The notes beneath the pieces are model-generated. The model worked only from the letters and a program-made list of their open reading frames with translations, was not told where the DNA came from and did no database searches. A DNA stretch of 64,000 nucleotides from Chaetoderma sp. LZ-2023a (taxonomy: Eukaryota; Mollusca; Caudofoveata; Chaetodermatida; Chaetodermatidae): NCBI GenBank assembly GCA_034401795.1, contig CM067366.1:76222207-76286206 (forward strand), in the 5' to 3' direction. The position numbers and the translations under genes were made by a program. This document shows, one piece after another, positions 12,415-24,545 of this stretch (position 1 is the stretch's first letter; the number at the start of each line of letters is the position of its first letter).

Positions 12415-12599
12415 GGAGCTCTGAAAGTCAAAAACAGTTATAATGGAAGCGGTTTCCATCCGATTGGGAGCAATTCCATATCTGCCTGCTGCGTAGAGCT
12501 CGCGTTCTGCAATCTACACCAACGCAGCTTATTACAGTCAGTTTCCCTCTCAGGACACCCGCGCTCTGCACCACACTAAGTTTTTGGAAGCGCATGGTT

Positions 12600-15500
12600 C
12601 CACCACCATCATTAGCGGTACCTTCATTGCGGTGTACGACTTTAGACTGTTGCTAACAAAATTAGTAGGTAGAGACAAGTGGTGTTTTAAATGTGTCACC
12701 AGATTTGCCGTTCGATGACAGAAACGCTGGTAGAAAACAATGGATTCATCCAGCATCACTGAAGTCATGTTTTGACCACAGTCCAAAGAAGGGCATTGCT
12801 TTATTCGCCGCAAGAGCTAAGCGGCGCAGATGGTCTTGTGCCAATATAATACACTTGCATTCTGTATCTACTAGTCTTCATACAATTGAGACACCTGTCA
12901 GCCTCATAGCACACACTGCATAGTAGTATCACGGTGACCTATACGTTATGTACTATGTATGAAAATCTGTCAGCCACCAGAAATGACTTTATTCTTCACT
13001 GTTCTTGAGTATGGATCGTAATCCTGCAGGCAGCAGCTACACCACGTCTCAACTCGCACCACAGGGATGTGGTGCAACGACTACATGTGGCGTTTATTCT
13101 GCACTGATGACTAATAGGTGCACCACACAGAAACATATCTTGGTTACATTATACCGTTATTCATAAATAAATACCACATCTAAGTGATGCCGTAAGGTCG
13201 GGTGCGATCTCCGGTATGAATTAAAATTGTATAAAATTATTGCATTGTGAACTGTGCCAGCAATTAAATGACACCGTAGGTCGGATCGACCTTTATATTT
13301 TGATAAATGTATAGGGTGATCAGGCATTCTGCCCATATTGTTAGTATTAGAAAAACTACAAAAATATTTGGACCACAGTTCACTTAGTTTACACTATACA
13401 GCAACGGCAAATGCAACACACTGATCTTCCTTACAGCAACAATTTTTCACTGAGGTCGCTGTTCATGCTCTCAGTAGCGAACATGACATGCAGACACCAA
13501 AACTAACTATGATAGCTCTATAGAATAGGTTTGAAGTAGCCAAGGGCGACTACTCGCTAAACAAAGATTTCTTATTATAAAACATCTTTCCGTGCACTAC
13601 AGCTACATTATATTAACGGTGTTATCAGTTTTTATAGTTGGCCATTCATGTTAAGGCGTCCTAAATTTAAGCAAATGAGTGGCTGACTTTGACTACGCTT
13701 CTCTGGCCTTCTGGTCGAAATACTTGTTTCTCTTCCCTCCACCACGTTGGTTAGGGCCGTGTTAAGAAACTACTAGGGTTTCTTAACGGTTAGAATCAAA
13801 ATGTCGATGACTGTACATTTCCCCGTTATCTCCGGATACCTAATATGTAATTATGTATGCCAAAGTAGGAAAAATGCGAAAATATAACCAAATGCAATCA
13901 TTGCAGTCCAGCTGTGTGTCCTTTGGGCAATTTTTTCTAAACCTAACACAGCTAAAACGGGAACTCCAGGGTCCGGATCTCACACGATCCATACTCTAAA
14001 CATTAGGTGACAAACAAAGACATGTATAGCCATCTAACTCAAAACGTGCCTTAGAGCCAACCATACCCCTTTGGGAAGGACACCATTGATGGAAATCCGT
14101 TTCTCACTCCCCAGCAAAATTAATATAAGAACCGCTTTCTAAACAAATGATTTGTATTATGACTTGTCCCTGTCCTGTTGTTTGCGGTTGCGCAGCGGTA
14201 CGCAGAGGGATCGGTTTTATGGTTCTGCAACTAGCATCAAGCAACATGTTGCACGTTGTCTGCCTGAGGAGAGATGCACAGTGGGGGTACTGGCAACAGT
14301 ACCGAGTATCATCGCCAGTAAGACCTCATTAAAGTAAGTAGATGTTAAGCCATTAGGGGCCTAAAATTGTGTGTCTGGACCTAAAATCTAAATAATAGTC
14401 TAGGCCCTTCAAGAAGGTCCGCAAACATATAGCGGCACAAACTAAAATATTATCTTTAATTCATACAATATGACACTGCTGAATTCTATGGAAATCAGCC
14501 ATCCCATCTTCACGTAAAAACTGCATGCATCCAACATCAAATAACTACACTAGACTAGCTCATATTATAATCTTTTGCAATTCTTCAAAACAAGAGGGCG
14601 TCCCTTTTAATGGCTCTCCTCCTCTGCTTCGGCGTTGTAGGTATTTTTCCTCGCCATGAGGCACTTTCCTCTCGCAAAATCAGAAATTGCCTCTCCCTCA
14701 AATGGTAAGCGTATCTCCATTTCCCCCGTGCATGATTATTGTCGGGTACTTCTCTCTTTCATGTTTGCTCTCTTCCTGCGCTTCAGCATTCTAGCCATAT
14801 TCCTGTGACAGATGCCCGCTCGAGGCACTTTCCTCCCGCAAACCAATAATTTTTGGCCAGCCTGAGGCAGATATAGTTTATATTAAACCAACTGAGGTGC
14901 ATTGTCCGGACCCACCCTCACAGGGTACCTTCCACGATACCCTCTATATATGACTAGACCGGTTAGGTACCTCTGGCGAGATATAAGAATAACACCCCAC
15001 TGTGTTTGGCTTTATGTACATCGTTTAAATAAACCAGCAAACAAGTACCATTGTGTGTCTCTTTCCTATTAATAGTAAACTAATAGTAAATTGTGTCGGC
15101 ACTGCTTTTTCCATCTTTGAAATAACGGCCAGACACACTGGTGATACAACAGAAAAGGTGAAAAGATAGTATTCAATTTTCGCAGCAATGGCTGCACGAG
15201 CCCACTGGAACGTAATCGTTCCACGGGCCCTAGAAGTCAGTCTTTGTGGATACCAGAGATGTGAGGCATCCACTCAACCTTGAGGCCAGCTAACCAGTGA
15301 CACCTTGCCGAAGAGTAACGCGCATGCTGGCGGCTACACTGGCTCATCAGCAATATCCTCGTTGAACCAAAAAGTATTTTAGGGTAAAGCTTCTAGGAAG
15401 AGATAGAACGACGTTGAATGGTTGGTGTTGATGTCAGACTATAAAGGTCACTTATTATAGACCTAGAATACGTGGTAAAATATGTTTAGTACAATCAGAA

Positions 15501-16600
15501 ATGCATTATATTTCATCATTATGTTCAGTAAAAATTACTAGTTTTCCTCCGTGTTAATGGGCCTTCATATAGCAGAACGAATTATTATCTAGTGCTTAGA
15601 CAATTTAAACTTGATTAGTCAGAATACACGAGATGTACCAAATGTGTAAATCTATGGTTTCTGTAAGCAGTACCGCTTTTAAATACTTTGGTATATGTTG
15701 TTATAAATGCAAATAAAATTTCAGCAGACGTACAAGACAATGTTTTGTCATAAACTTACAACTTATTAGATCATGTTGTTAAATTAAAACGTCCATGCCA
15801 TTTCTATTTATTATACGATGGACATGGCATAAACCATTTCTTTTTCATAAAACAGTCACGCCATCGAGATGGGCAATATTCACTAAAAGGGTCGAATCCG
15901 ATTCGAGCATAAGAAGATGTTTGACGGAAATACAAAACAGAAATGTCCGTCACTATCTACTTTAAGCAGTTGTGATTGCAAACCATGCCAACCCTATGCA
16001 TGGCAGTATTAAACAAAACTCTCAGAACATAATTATGGTTTATCGTTAACGTACACATACGCACCGTTAAGCCAGGCAGTTTAATTAAAACGCTTAATGG
16101 AAACATTCCTTTTGAAGGACTTTTCCTGGCAACCCGATATCCAGTGAATGATTACTCGACACACTGATCGACTATTAGCCGATTCGCTGACATTTTGATT
16201 GAGAGACTGCTTACCGCCAAACTTGGACCCGCAGACAATTTCCTTGTTCTTAATAGCTTTCCTTACGAGGTCGAGACCAGACAAACGCCCATGTCTGACC
16301 CAACGGTCGCTGGCCATGCTAGACAAATGATTACATATTTTAGCCTTGCCAAGCGGGTCGATGTTTAATCCTAATATAGGTCGTCTACTGGTAGGCACAA
16401 TGGATAAACGGATATTTGCTTTCTCAAGTTCTTGCCAAAGACATGAGAATATCTATCTAGTTGGAATAGATCTCATGTACTTATTGTATATCAGTGAATC
16501 TGGTACAGGAACGGTTGTATTAGACGTGTGGTCTGCTACGTATGTGGCCACAGTACAAACACTAGATTGCGAGATTGGAAGCTTTGCCAACATAGCCACA
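12600..16600. other. No recognised gene or element
   Basis: Unique-looking sequence. Short frames exist (for example minus strand 16081-16398, 105 codons, and plus 14152-14337) but none shows a motif or codon pattern I trust. A small inverted repeat, GTCCATGCCAT versus ATGGACATGGCAT, lies at 15790-15830. Confidence 0.5.
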
Positions 16601-16604
16601 CTGA

Positions 16605-16965
16605 GTACTGACTGACAGACACAAACCAAGTGACCAACTGACTGACTGACCCATCATTCAACTGTCTTACAGATCGACCGAATGGATGAGTGACTGACCA
16701 CCCGATTGATAAACTACCCCGTTGAGTGACCGACTGTCTGACCAACCGACCAACCCACATCCAGACCGTTCGTTCAAGCAAGCGCATGACCGGCCGATCA
16801 CCCCACGGAGCATCCAGTGACCAACCGACCAACTGACGTCCGACTGGCTAGCTGCCTAACCAGCTAGCAGGCTGACATACAGACAGATGGACGGACGGAC
16901 GGACGGGTGGACGGGCAGGTGGGTGGGCAGGCATGCACGCAGGCAGGCAGATAGACAGACTAACA
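16605..16965. repeat. Degenerate tetranucleotide tract
   Basis: Cryptically simple sequence made of GACT, GACC, GACA, GACG and GCAG units, for example ACTGACTGACTGACCC, GGACGGACGGACGGAC and GCAGGCAGGCAGATAGAC. It grades from one unit type to the next, as a slippage-grown tract would. Confidence 0.8.
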
Positions 16966-17420
16966 GAGAGAATGACAGCCATATTGAAGCTTTTTGCGAG
17001 TTAAAAATAAAAACAGTTCAGCATTAGTGTAGCTAATTCATACGTGTGTATATACCCGAGATGTATATGTATGGGCAAAACATGATATTTTCATGATATC
17101 CACAGTCAACACGCCTCTATAGCTGTGTAATATCAATGATACTACACTTGTGCAATATAACAATGAAGTATGCCCATTATCTAGTAGAACAAATACATCT
17201 ATAGGCGGATACGACGAATTGTTTTATACACTACAAAACAAACAAAATAGCCATACATATATTTTGAGCTACTTTCACAAATTCGCGTGAATTATTGAGT
17301 GATTCCAGTAAAATATTCACGGTTAACTGATAATTGAGCTATTACTCTATATGTATATTCTCTGACGTACATATAGTTAGTATGTTGTGATTAGGCATAT
17401 TTGAGTACCGTCTGTTTTAA

Positions 17421-17787
17421 CCCCTCTTGTGTCAAGAGTGCATTAAACCGCTCAAAATACTATGCATTTTAATTAACCATTTAGTTGCCAATAGTCTTTA
17501 AAGAAATTCTGAATTTTGCAGCCAAAAAAAGTATTTTTATAAATTTATAACGAAAATTTACAAAAAATAGATATCTGTTATTATTCAAATGTGCATTTAT
17601 CAAAGGTGTAATGGCTAAAAAAATTCAATTTTCCTATTAGCCAGTGTCCAATTTCAGAGCAAGAAGAGTAAGTTTGAAAATTTACTACTGGAATGACTGT
17701 GGTATCTCTTCAACAATACTCTTATCTTACCCTGCAAATGGGCATTTCTTAAGATCACTGCGGAGGGCGTTTCTGATCATTAAAGGG
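17421..17787 (+). mobile_element. F4 TTAA element
   Basis: Flanked by TTAA (17417-17420 and 17788-17791). The left end is CCCCTCTTGTGTCAAG; the right end, in reverse complement, is CCCTTTAATGATCAG. Inside: TTTGAAAATTTACTACTGGAATGACTG and CCCTGCAAATGGGCATTTC. CCC-type ends on TTAA targets are characteristic of piggyBac-type MITEs (inference). No coding capacity. Confidence 0.75.
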
Positions 17788-18116
17788 TTAAGTTGATACA
17801 CGAGGGCTTAATAGATGATTTTAACCCACATCGGGCCTGCAAGCTGCCTTATCAGTGCTATAAGTCGGTCATTGCATGGATCCCAATACCATTTGGATTT
17901 TTTTATATTTAAACATATGTTATTGCAAGAAAAGTTTTAATGGGATCGGGTACACGTTCTTCCAACTTAGACAAACTCCCTCCAAACATAGTTATAACTA
18001 GGCAGCATATATAAACAGAGTGTATATAAGAATGTTATAACATAATGAAATGAGAAACATATTTAAGTAGTAGAAACATAAGAGAATAAAACCCTTGTGA
18101 GAAAAAGGAAATGAGG

Positions 18117-18117
18117 G

Positions 18118-18149
<32 letters not shown>

Positions 18150-18290
18150 TTGGTGGAAAAAGAGTGAAAAGAAGGGAGGGAATGAAGGAAAGCGCGAGAG
18201 AGTTCTAAAACTGAGAAACGCATCAAGAAATAGTCAAAGGCAACAACATGCGACGACGACGACGACGACGACGACGACCACGACGACAAT
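18117..18290. repeat. (GA)n and (GAC)n tracts
   Basis: GA dinucleotides at 18117-18146 and GAC trinucleotides at 18250-18292, separated by purine-rich sequence. Confidence 0.9.
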
Positions 18291-18429
18291 GACGACACAA
18301 CGAGAGAGAGAGAAGATTCGTTTGCCAAACGTCTGCTATGTACAGATGTGTTTCCATATAAAACCTTCAATTCGTAAGTTAGGAATTGCTGTTCCATAGC
18401 ACATATGTTTAAAGTCGTGTGATGATAAT

Positions 18430-18486
18430 TTTGTATCTCTGTCTCTCTATCTTACTATCTTTCCCTCACACTATCTCTGTCACATG

Positions 18487-18520
<34 letters not shown>

Positions 18521-18525
18521 CTCGC

Positions 18526-18619
<94 letters not shown>

Positions 18620-18690
18620 GATATGCCTTCCCCACCACTCCCCTCCTCCACGCAGATATACAATTTCGCTCACTCGCTCTGTCTCTTCAT
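18430..18690. repeat. (CT)n polypyrimidine tract
   Basis: Mostly CT units at 18490-18618, with GCT/GCTC interruptions. Potential H-DNA (mirror-symmetric polypyrimidine). Confidence 0.95.
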
Positions 18691-18879
18691 ATAAAGCTTA
18701 TTTTCAGATAGAGAGATAATGAATGGATAATGTTATATCTTACTCCTGGCATTTATAGAAAAATGCTGTGTGCTGAAAGAGTAATACGAATCTGTAATAA
18801 ATGTCAATAAAATATGTTTAGACGCACCAACTATTGCAATTACTGATCTCTAAGATTGGTCTAACATGATCGTATCCGG

Positions 18880-19050
18880 CGTGTTATTGATTCGTGAACC
18901 CATTGATTCACCGCATGAAATATGCGTGCCAGACAGAGAAACTTTCCTGGAAACCTTTATATCAAATAATAACACAATTATATTGGGAATTAATCATTTT
19001 ATATCATAATAAAGCTTCACTGATGCTTTATTTGGGCAAATTCGATATTA
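18880..19050. other. Three-copy conserved block (2)
   Basis: GTTATTGATTCGTGAACCC, CACAATTATATTGGGAATTA and GCTTCACTGATGCTTTAT align with 8390-8560 and 25915-26080. Lies about 850 bases before duplicated copy B and outside it, so this block was copied independently. Confidence 0.55.
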
Positions 19051-19070
19051 TCTACTGTATGTACGTGAAT

Positions 19071-19074
<4 letters not shown>

Positions 19075-19130
<56 letters not shown>
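19075..19130. repeat. (TA)n microsatellite
   Basis: About 28 TA units next to the three-copy block. Confidence 0.95.
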
Positions 19131-19132
<2 letters not shown>

Positions 19133-19634
19133 CGATTAGTTCTCAATGTTTTCCTGGAGTTAGCTGAGCAATATTTACTAGCATATGTCCACGAGGATGG
19201 CATCGGATATTATCTGCTAATGTACGTGCTACTCGAATACTAAACCGCCAGACTTTTGCACCAGAACTGTCAATCAGCTGTAGATACGGATGTGAAGACG
19301 CTCAAACCTTTGCAGGTACCAATTACTGCAATGCTAAAAAATTATCCAGAGACAGCTCTATTTTCAACAGTCGAAATGTACCCATGTAGGTATTGAAGAA
19401 ACAGATAACAATAATCACGCCATTATTGGAGGAGGAAGTGAAATAAGCAGCTTAAATAATAAAACATACCTTGAAATAGACCAACACTACGACCTCAGGT
19501 GATCACATCGAGAGTACTGCATGCAACTGTTTCTTATGCAATCACGATAAGAAACAGTTACCAATTTAACACCCAGGGTAGTCGACAATCGGTTTCTATA
19601 GTGGTCTTGAGACATCTTTATTTGCAGATCAAAA

Positions 19635-19692
19635 TAAGATTAATTTTTTATAAATCTAATACTGGAATTACTGGCTCGATAACCAGGTAAGT
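19635..19692. mobile_element. F4-type core fragment
   Basis: TTTATAAATCTAATACTGGAATTACTGGCTCGATAACCAG, an F4-type half palindrome (about 40 bases). Outer arms not found. Confidence 0.45.
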
Positions 19693-20589
19693 TATTTCAG
19701 TTGATAAATGTAAAAAAAAATTATATTCTCTTGGCGTATACATCAATATTTCCAATGGAAAATAATTAAATATTCTTGAACAAATACTACGAATAATTAG
19801 ATGACAATCTATGACTAACCTATTAATTTAATTAGTGTTCACCTGTAGATTGATGTGCCCCATTGTGAATTCTGAAGTGCAGCAATATCCGAGCAACCTG
19901 CTGTTGTTTCGCTCCACGACGCCAGCGGCACACAGCCGTGTGAAGACACGTGTACGGGAGAACCTAGTAGCCTGGCCTACAGGCCCTTAATCAACATTGA
20001 CATATATTTGCTGAAAAATACGAAGGGAAAGATATTAACAGACTAGACATTATGTTTCCGAAGATGAAGCACCCGGGACGCGTTCTACTAATATTGTTTG
20101 GTAATGTACGCAACCAGCAAGCATCTATGATTTTTATAGAACGTTGTAAGGATTCTGAAAATGTCGGACATATAATACTCTTTCAAAGCATAGCCACTTT
20201 TCATAAATGGCCGTCATCTCATGTCAGAAAGGCAAGTGACCGAGATAGATTACCGTTGACTGGGGTAGTGAGGATAACCTACAACCAGTACTTTATGCCC
20301 ATATCTGAACAATTTCGGCAGCCGTGTTGCAATTCTACCGTTATTGTTATCTTAGCGATCCATACTGCAAGATGTTTATCAATCTGATAATCTTCCCTTC
20401 GTTCCACCCATTCTCTAATCACCAAATGAGAATGATGAGTGTGGTTCAAGGCAATGGCGTGACCTTTATGAAATGGAAATGCACCAGAGAAGCTTACCCG
20501 CACTCCCAAAAGACTCAGTAGCAAAGGCTATTTTATGATTTATGTATTAACATTTTGGACCATGTTTTCAGAGTATCTCTTTTTCAAAA

Positions 20590-20700
20590 TAACTAACCCG
20601 TTAAGCTGTTAAGTATTCTGAAACTAATTTGACAGGGACAGGCTGGTATCACCGATAACAGTAGAAAATTTAGTTCAAACATCTTCACACGAACCTTTAA
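20590..20700. repeat. Diverged palindromic core related to F1
   Basis: GTATTCTGAAACTAATTTGACAGG with a weak mirror AAAATTTAGTTCAAAC. Paralogue of 680-792. Confidence 0.5.
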
Positions 20701-21602
20701 TAAATTGTACATCATTTTTCGAATTTGGCATATTGGATTCAAATGGTTACAACAGAATGCCTCAAGGCACGTCATTCTTTGAAAATGCATTACATAGCAG
20801 GGGCCCACGTACGTGTGAATAGAAATAGAATATTTTCCGGACATAATATCTTATCTATTGTATGTGTTATTCGCGTGCAGTTTCTTTCATTCATCACGGG
20901 ACCACGGGTTAGGATTGACCTAGAAACCGCACGCCAGATAGACACTGGAGATACTAATGTTAATCCTAGACTAACGCATTTCAGCATGGAGTTGCCGGTT
21001 CTAAAAGTACTAACCAATACGCAGCAGCCAGGCAAATTAATTCATGCATATGGAGTTAAATGTTACTGTAATGGACACCGCGTGGACTATCAGAACGTGG
21101 ACGCACACGACGCTAAATGGTTGGTTATTAAAAACTCATTGGCAATGTCGTATACACATTGTGTAATATATCTCGATATGAACGTACTTGTAATATTCAA
21201 CGAGTTTCATTAGTTAGATATCGAGTAAGAACTATGTTCTTTGGTTAGGCCCATATAATGCGGAAGAAATATATTCACCGGTTAGATAATGCGCAATACA
21301 CCCAAACATCCCCCCCCCACCCCCCGACCCAGCGACTACACAACAGTAGGTCTACTGTTTCCTAGTGACAACTAGTTATGAAATACATTTGTAAATTTGC
21401 ATTGTAGAAGCAGAAATTGTAATCTAAAACATGGATTAAAAGTAATTTCAAGTTCGGAATAACGATGTTTTGTTTGTCATTATTTGTGTGAAACATGTAC
21501 GGAACACTTAGTACGAGATGCATCACCGCAAAGCAACCGAATGGTTCAAAATCGGGCGTTCAATCGGGTTTCAGGGATCGACTTTATTGTCAAAGTTGTC
21601 AA

Positions 21603-21790
21603 AATATCAATTTATATGATAAATAGAATCTCAAATTCGGTTCCATTTCATATTACTATTATCAACCGAGCCGAGAATTATCACATTGCACTCGCTAAAG
21701 CTCGTTCACCGTGATCATTTTCGACTTGGTTGATAATAGTGATATGAAATGGGACCGAGTTTGCAATTCTATTTATTATATAAGCTGATA
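21603..21790. repeat. Long inverted repeat
   Basis: The left arm begins ATATCAATTTATATGATAAA and includes TTACTATTATCAACCGAG; the right arm mirrors it (GGTTGATAATAGTGATATG, ATTTATTATATAAGCTGATAT). Arms of roughly 90 bases meet near 21697. Transcribed, it would fold into a long hairpin. Copy A (1799-1955) is partly deleted, so the intact form survives only here. Confidence 0.8.
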
Positions 21791-21984
21791 TTAAGATCGT
21801 TTTAGATCCTCTATCGATTTGTTTATTAAGAATTGATTACTTTATCTTGTAAACACATACTTAAGAACACATGTGTTATACAACTTGATATGGCGAACGA
21901 TGCTTTTCTCTTTAACTGACGGCCATTGTTCGCCTACAATCCGGAAATAAATCCTGAAAACGGCTATTCAGCATATAATTGAAA

Positions 21985-22120
21985 GACCCATTTCGCGCTA
22001 TACCCCGCCCCCTTCCAACCCATCTCTATTTAAGCTCCGCCCACTTTTGATGCGCGTTTGAATCGACTTTAACACTTTGAACCCTGCATTTCCAGAATTC
22101 GAATTGCAATATACGTATAA
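21985..22120 (+). mobile_element. Old F1-like left half
   Basis: TTTCGCGCTATACCCCGCC, CATCTCTATTTAAGCTCCGCC and CCTGCATTTCCAGAATTC, without the F1 palindrome. Paralogue of 2120-2265. Confidence 0.5.
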
Positions 22121-22407
22121 CTAGAAGCTGTTTAATAATTAGAAACGAATTTGATTTGGAGATGGGTTATGGCAGCACCAGTTCACAGTTAATTTACTTT
22201 CAATATTTTCGACGGAAAGTGTATTAAATTAAAAATGCACAATGTACGCTAAGAAACATTTCAGTGTGTTCCAGTCATATGTATGTCGCCTTCCTGTTGG
22301 ACCTACGCGAGTTAATTGTGATGTCAGTTACGACGTGCTGTATCTTGATAATGACGTCAGACACATGAGGGATATATTTGACTCCTCCCTTGTGTCATGT
22401 CTGGCAT

Positions 22408-23060
22408 GTCTTAATGGATATTTCCGGTTTTAGCTATGTCCCCACCCCATCCCTAGTCAGGCTACACCCACGCTTCGACAGAGATGGGGTAAATTTCCAT
22501 ACGGCTATATAGGTAAGCTGTTGAACATTTGGAAACTAATGTGGCTGGGTGCTGTTGCTGCCCATGGCAGAAACAGCGCCCATCTCAAATTAGTTTCACA
22601 ATATTCAACATGGTGTTTATTAATGGTGCGTATTCGCAGCAGAATGGTTCAAAATAAAATTGTTAAAATTGTATACTTTTAGAGACTTAAATTGTGTGCG
22701 TAGATGTAAATCTTAGCACATGATTATTTCATTATGTAAAAATTAATCTAAATTTTTAAGCTGTAAAATTGAATTAGAGGCACGAGTCACTAATTCAAAT
22801 TCACAATTAAACCTACGAAATTTATTTATGTTGAATGAACTCATCATATGTTATGATTTATTTGGTTTCTTTACATCGAGCTACACAAGTTAAGCCTCTA
22901 AACGTATATAATTTCAACAATCTTATTTTCAGGCATTTTGGTGTGAATATGCACCTTTAAATACTAAAGACATCGGGTCATTCATGCTGTAATTGATTAT
23001 GACCTCATCCTAAGCGCCACGTAGTTGATTATGACGTCATATGATGGATGGATACAAGCT
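22408..23060 (+). mobile_element. F1 fold-back element interrupted by F2
   Basis: Starts AATGGATATTTCCGGTTTTAG. ATATAGGTAAGCTGTTGAAC leads into a palindrome centred near 22562 (CTGTTGCTGCCCATGGCAG). F2 sits at 22624-22956, after which ATACTAAAGACATCG and TGATTATGACGTCATATGATGGATGG continue. The end breaks at 23060. Confidence 0.8.
22624..22956. mobile_element. F2 TTAA element, both ends intact
   Basis: Flanked by TTAA at 22620-22623 and 22957-22960. The left end TGGTGCGTATTCGC and right end GGTGTGAATATGCACC are inverted. The host F1 reads GTTTATTAA/ATACTAAAGACAT across the insertion, as uninterrupted F1 copies do (GTTTATTAAATAGTAAAGAC). 333 bp, non-coding. Confidence 0.85.
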
Positions 23061-23419
23061 GTCAGTGATAAAATGTTCAAACAAGAACCCGCCATCTGAA
23101 GCTGACATTTAAGTTATATCTTTGCTACACATCTAATTCCAAAAGATATTTACGGTTCCTAATATAATTACAACTCGGCGGATTAATAAAAATGTGTCTG
23201 GCTTTAACTTCAATAAATTATCTGCGGACTAGGTGTGATTTGGTAGTATTGGCGGGCTGAGGACTGACAGAGCAGTTATTGTAAATCGGAGCCATGTCTA
23301 CGCCCGTAAAGTATGAAGATAATACAAGCCAACGGGAGCTTTGCGACGGATACAAAAATAGATCTAGCGGTAATCCAGAGCACGGCTCGACAAGCGAACG
23401 CACTTAGGCCAACGCAATT

Positions 23420-23530
23420 GAGGAATGAAATTTTAGCTATGCCCTGGCCATCTCTAACTAAGTTCCATCAATCATGTGCCCTTGTTGGAATCAATGGATC
23501 CCAGCACTCGGTGAATCTCAATTTCGCTGA
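23420..23530 (+). mobile_element. F1 left part, truncated
   Basis: TTTTAGCTATGCCCTGGCC to TGAATCTCAATTTCG. It is cut at the deletion junction where copy A continues with its full element (3612-3953). Confidence 0.75.
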
Positions 23531-23541
23531 CTTCTTCTTAA

Positions 23542-24142
23542 AGCGATGCTAATCTCGTCTCAAATGGTGTATTGTACCGATAGAGTATGGTTTATAGATT
23601 CCATGCCAGTCATATCCTGTCACATTCCATTATCTGTGTCACACTTATCTACTTTGTAATATCGCGTAAATGTTGAACAGTGATCGCCGCCATTTTGTCT
23701 CCTCAAGCGATAGTGTGTGATGTCATGTAAGTGCCAATACATTACAGTATTTGTTATGTATTACTCATCTTGTTGACTATTTCGGAACTAATTTGACTGG
23801 AAGTTGATGCTGTCTATGGCAGCACAAATTTCAAGTCAAATTAGTTTCAAAATAGGCAACAACTTACCTGCATGGTGGCTTTTACACTACATTGCCAAAC
23901 TATAGATGGCACCTCTATGACTGAGCATATATACCGAGGGAGACACATTCGAATTTTTCTGATTGGTTGAAAAGTAAATTATGGTAGCCATCATAAGGTT
24001 TAGAAATGTACCAACATTTAGCTACTAAAGCATGAATATCTTTCTTTAGCTGCATGATAAAAAGCTTAAGATTACCTGCATAGTTTATGAGTGGCATATT
24101 AGATCACCTGAATAGCTATCAAGAGATGAGATTAGTTATCCT
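23542..24142. mobile_element. F3 601-bp TTAA element
   Basis: Flanked by TTAA (23538-23541 and 24143-24146). The ends AGCGATGCTAATCTCGTCTC and GATGAGATTAGTTATCCT are inverted. Copy A has the empty site at 6498-6501. The second copy, 35416-36016, has exactly the same length. It contains an F1-like palindrome at 23770-23870 and no protein. TTAA plus an AGG-type end (seen in the second copy) suggests a Kolobok/T2-type MITE (inference). Confidence 0.85.
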
Positions 24143-24145
24143 TTA

Positions 24146-24545
24146 AATGGACCGTTCCTGTTTTTGCTATTCTACGCCCATCTCTAGATTTGCTCCACCA
24201 ACGTGTGGCCCGTGTTGGGATCGATCGATCCATGAACTATCAATTTCAAGAAAACTATACAGATAAACTAGTTTGAAACTAATTTGACTGGGCACTGCTG
24301 CTGCCTGTGGCAGCAACAGCACCCAGTCCAATTAGTTTCAAAATGTTCAACAGTATGTTTATTAAATAGTAAATGAATACAATTCGTAAAATAACTTCTA
24401 GTCCATCACCAGTTATACGTTCTTGACGAACCTATCTACATCATTCATGATGCCATTGCTTTTTACGTCATCCTACACGTCAAGTAGTTGATTATGACGT
24501 GAAGGATGACTTCAAAACATGGATGAATAAACTGGAAAGGTTCAT
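24146..24545 (+). mobile_element. F1 fold-back element, full length
   Basis: AATGGACCGTTCCTGTTTTTG start, GGGATCGATCGATCC, a palindrome centred near 24308 (CTGCTGCCTGTGGCAGCAAC), GTTTATTAAATAGTAAATG, GTTGATTATGACG and the end AAACTGGAAAGGTTCAT. A good reference copy because both ends and the palindrome survive. Confidence 0.85.

Noticed and set aside
12373..12813. Overlapping frames on both strands after the candidate promoter
   Set aside because: No domain recognised; the frame starting below the TATA box has an early stop.
20725..21213. 162-codon frame in copy B
   Set aside because: The paralogous region in copy A (825-1344) is shifted between frames, so it is not under coding constraint.
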